This document shows, piece after piece, positions 7,012-7,301 of a DNA stretch of 7,301 nucleotides (positions are counted from its first letter, which is position 1; the number at the start of each line of letters is the position of its first letter). The notes under the pieces were generated by a model. It did no database searches. It saw only the letters and a program-made list of their open reading frames with translations, and was not told the DNA's origin. The position numbers were made by a program, and so were the translations under genes. The stretch covers positions 1 through 7,301 of the forward strand of contig JBJKRF010000106.1 of NCBI GenBank assembly GCA_046704785.1, written 5' to 3'. This DNA comes from JBJKRF01 sp046704785 (lineage in GTDB: Bacteria; Chloroflexota; Anaerolineae; Anaerolineales; Villigracilaceae).

Positions 7012-7040
7012 ATTGTACGGGATTTGACTTGAAAAGGCAA
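7012..7040 (-). promoter_or_regulatory. Leaderless-type promoter of the small membrane protein gene
   Basis: Minus strand TTGCCT (7040-7035), a 17-base spacer and TACAAT (7017-7012) are followed by exactly 6 bases and the ATG at 7005. TACAAT matches TATAAT in 5 of 6 positions. The layout is almost identical to that of the kinase gene (TTGCCC, 17, TACACT, 6, ATG). No ribosome binding site lies between. Confidence 0.65.
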
Positions 7041-7067
7041 GCGCCGCAGGGAATCATCACAGCGCCC

Positions 7068-7301
7068 TCATTGCACGATAAATTCCTGGTCGTTACGGTA
7101 GATGTAAAACGGGAATTGGTCGGGGTGCAGGCCTTCCCACAGAAAGGGTGACCACATCTCCAATCCGGTGGCAGCGCACTCGGCTTGATAGATGCCAGGC
7201 GGCAGCGTCGGCGATTGACAGATCGAAGGCTGGGCCACGTCACCCACAAAAGAACTGGGCGCAAGCTGGTTCGTCTCCATCAAGGTTGGCGTGCAGCCAA
7301 A
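7068..7301 (-). CDS. Partial CDS, C-terminal part of a probable lipoprotein
   Basis: The frame is open from the right edge to a TGA at 7070-7068, giving the last 77 residues of a protein whose start lies outside the window. The first visible residues are F-G-C-T-P-T. A Gly-Cys pair followed by a Thr/Pro/Ser-rich stretch is what the end of a lipoprotein signal peptide looks like, so the Cys may be the lipidated residue and the mature protein only about 75 residues long. The -3 position and hydrophobic core of the signal cannot be seen. The rest has three further Cys-free aromatic patches (MWSPFLWEG, FPFYIYRN) and two more Cys residues, and matches no family I know. An internal TTG-ATG at 7283-7278 could in principle be a start but has no ribosome binding site. 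The alternative is the end of a larger unrelated protein. Confidence 0.55.
   Translation of the reverse strand, partial: FGCTPTLMETNQLAPSSFVGDVAQPSICQSPTLPPGIYQAECAATGLEMWSPFLWEGLHPDQFPFYIYRNDQEFIVQ

Noticed and set aside
6664..7032. 122-codon + strand frame across the dnaN upstream region
   Set aside because: Its sequence is Gln/Glu/Arg-rich without hydrophobic pattern. It lies opposite the small membrane protein gene and the dnaN promoter, which are better supported.

Overview
The window looks like moderately GC-rich bacterial chromosome. My best guess is Chloroflexota (Anaerolineae-like). That rests on general resemblance of the proteins and on gene starts that lack ribosome binding sites, and it is not proven. 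No tRNA, rRNA, CRISPR array, transposase or phage gene is visible.

Layout. Positions 1-268 hold no recognisable gene, only an uninformative reading frame open from the left edge to 207. On the + strand, a soluble GAF-domain histidine kinase (269-1537) is followed after 3 bases by a multi-membrane-span glycosyltransferase of the GT39/GT-C kind (1541-3004). These two meet head-on, across 21 bases, a minus-strand block. Read in its own direction (right to left), that block is: the 3' part of a probable lipoprotein cut by the window edge (7301-7068), a 73-residue two-span membrane protein resembling PLDc_N domains (7005-6784), dnaN for the DNA polymerase sliding clamp (6674-5544) with a clear intrinsic terminator (5524-5493), and a 775-residue PEP-synthase-like ATP-grasp protein (5353-3026).

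Regulation. Three of the five complete genes, the kinase, the small membrane protein and the ATP-grasp protein, have a TAnnnT -10-like hexamer ending exactly 6 bases before the ATG and no Shine-Dalgarno sequence. Two of the three also share a TTGCCY -35-like box at 17-base spacing. This predicts leaderless mRNAs whose first base is the A of the start codon. dnaN is built differently, with an extended -10 (TGATATACT), a leader of about 25 bases and a good GGAGAGG ribosome binding site. The ATP-grasp gene also has a perfect 6-bp inverted repeat overlapping its -10, a possible operator.

Most notable. The 775-residue protein keeps the ATP-site residues of pyruvate phosphate dikinase. It lacks both the phosphohistidine swivelling domain and the PEP/pyruvate barrel, and carries instead a C-terminal module with GPGRWGTS and GTHFFQDL motifs. 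Its reaction is therefore unknown. dnaN is not flanked by dnaA or recF here, and no DnaA-box cluster is seen, so this is not evidently the replication origin.
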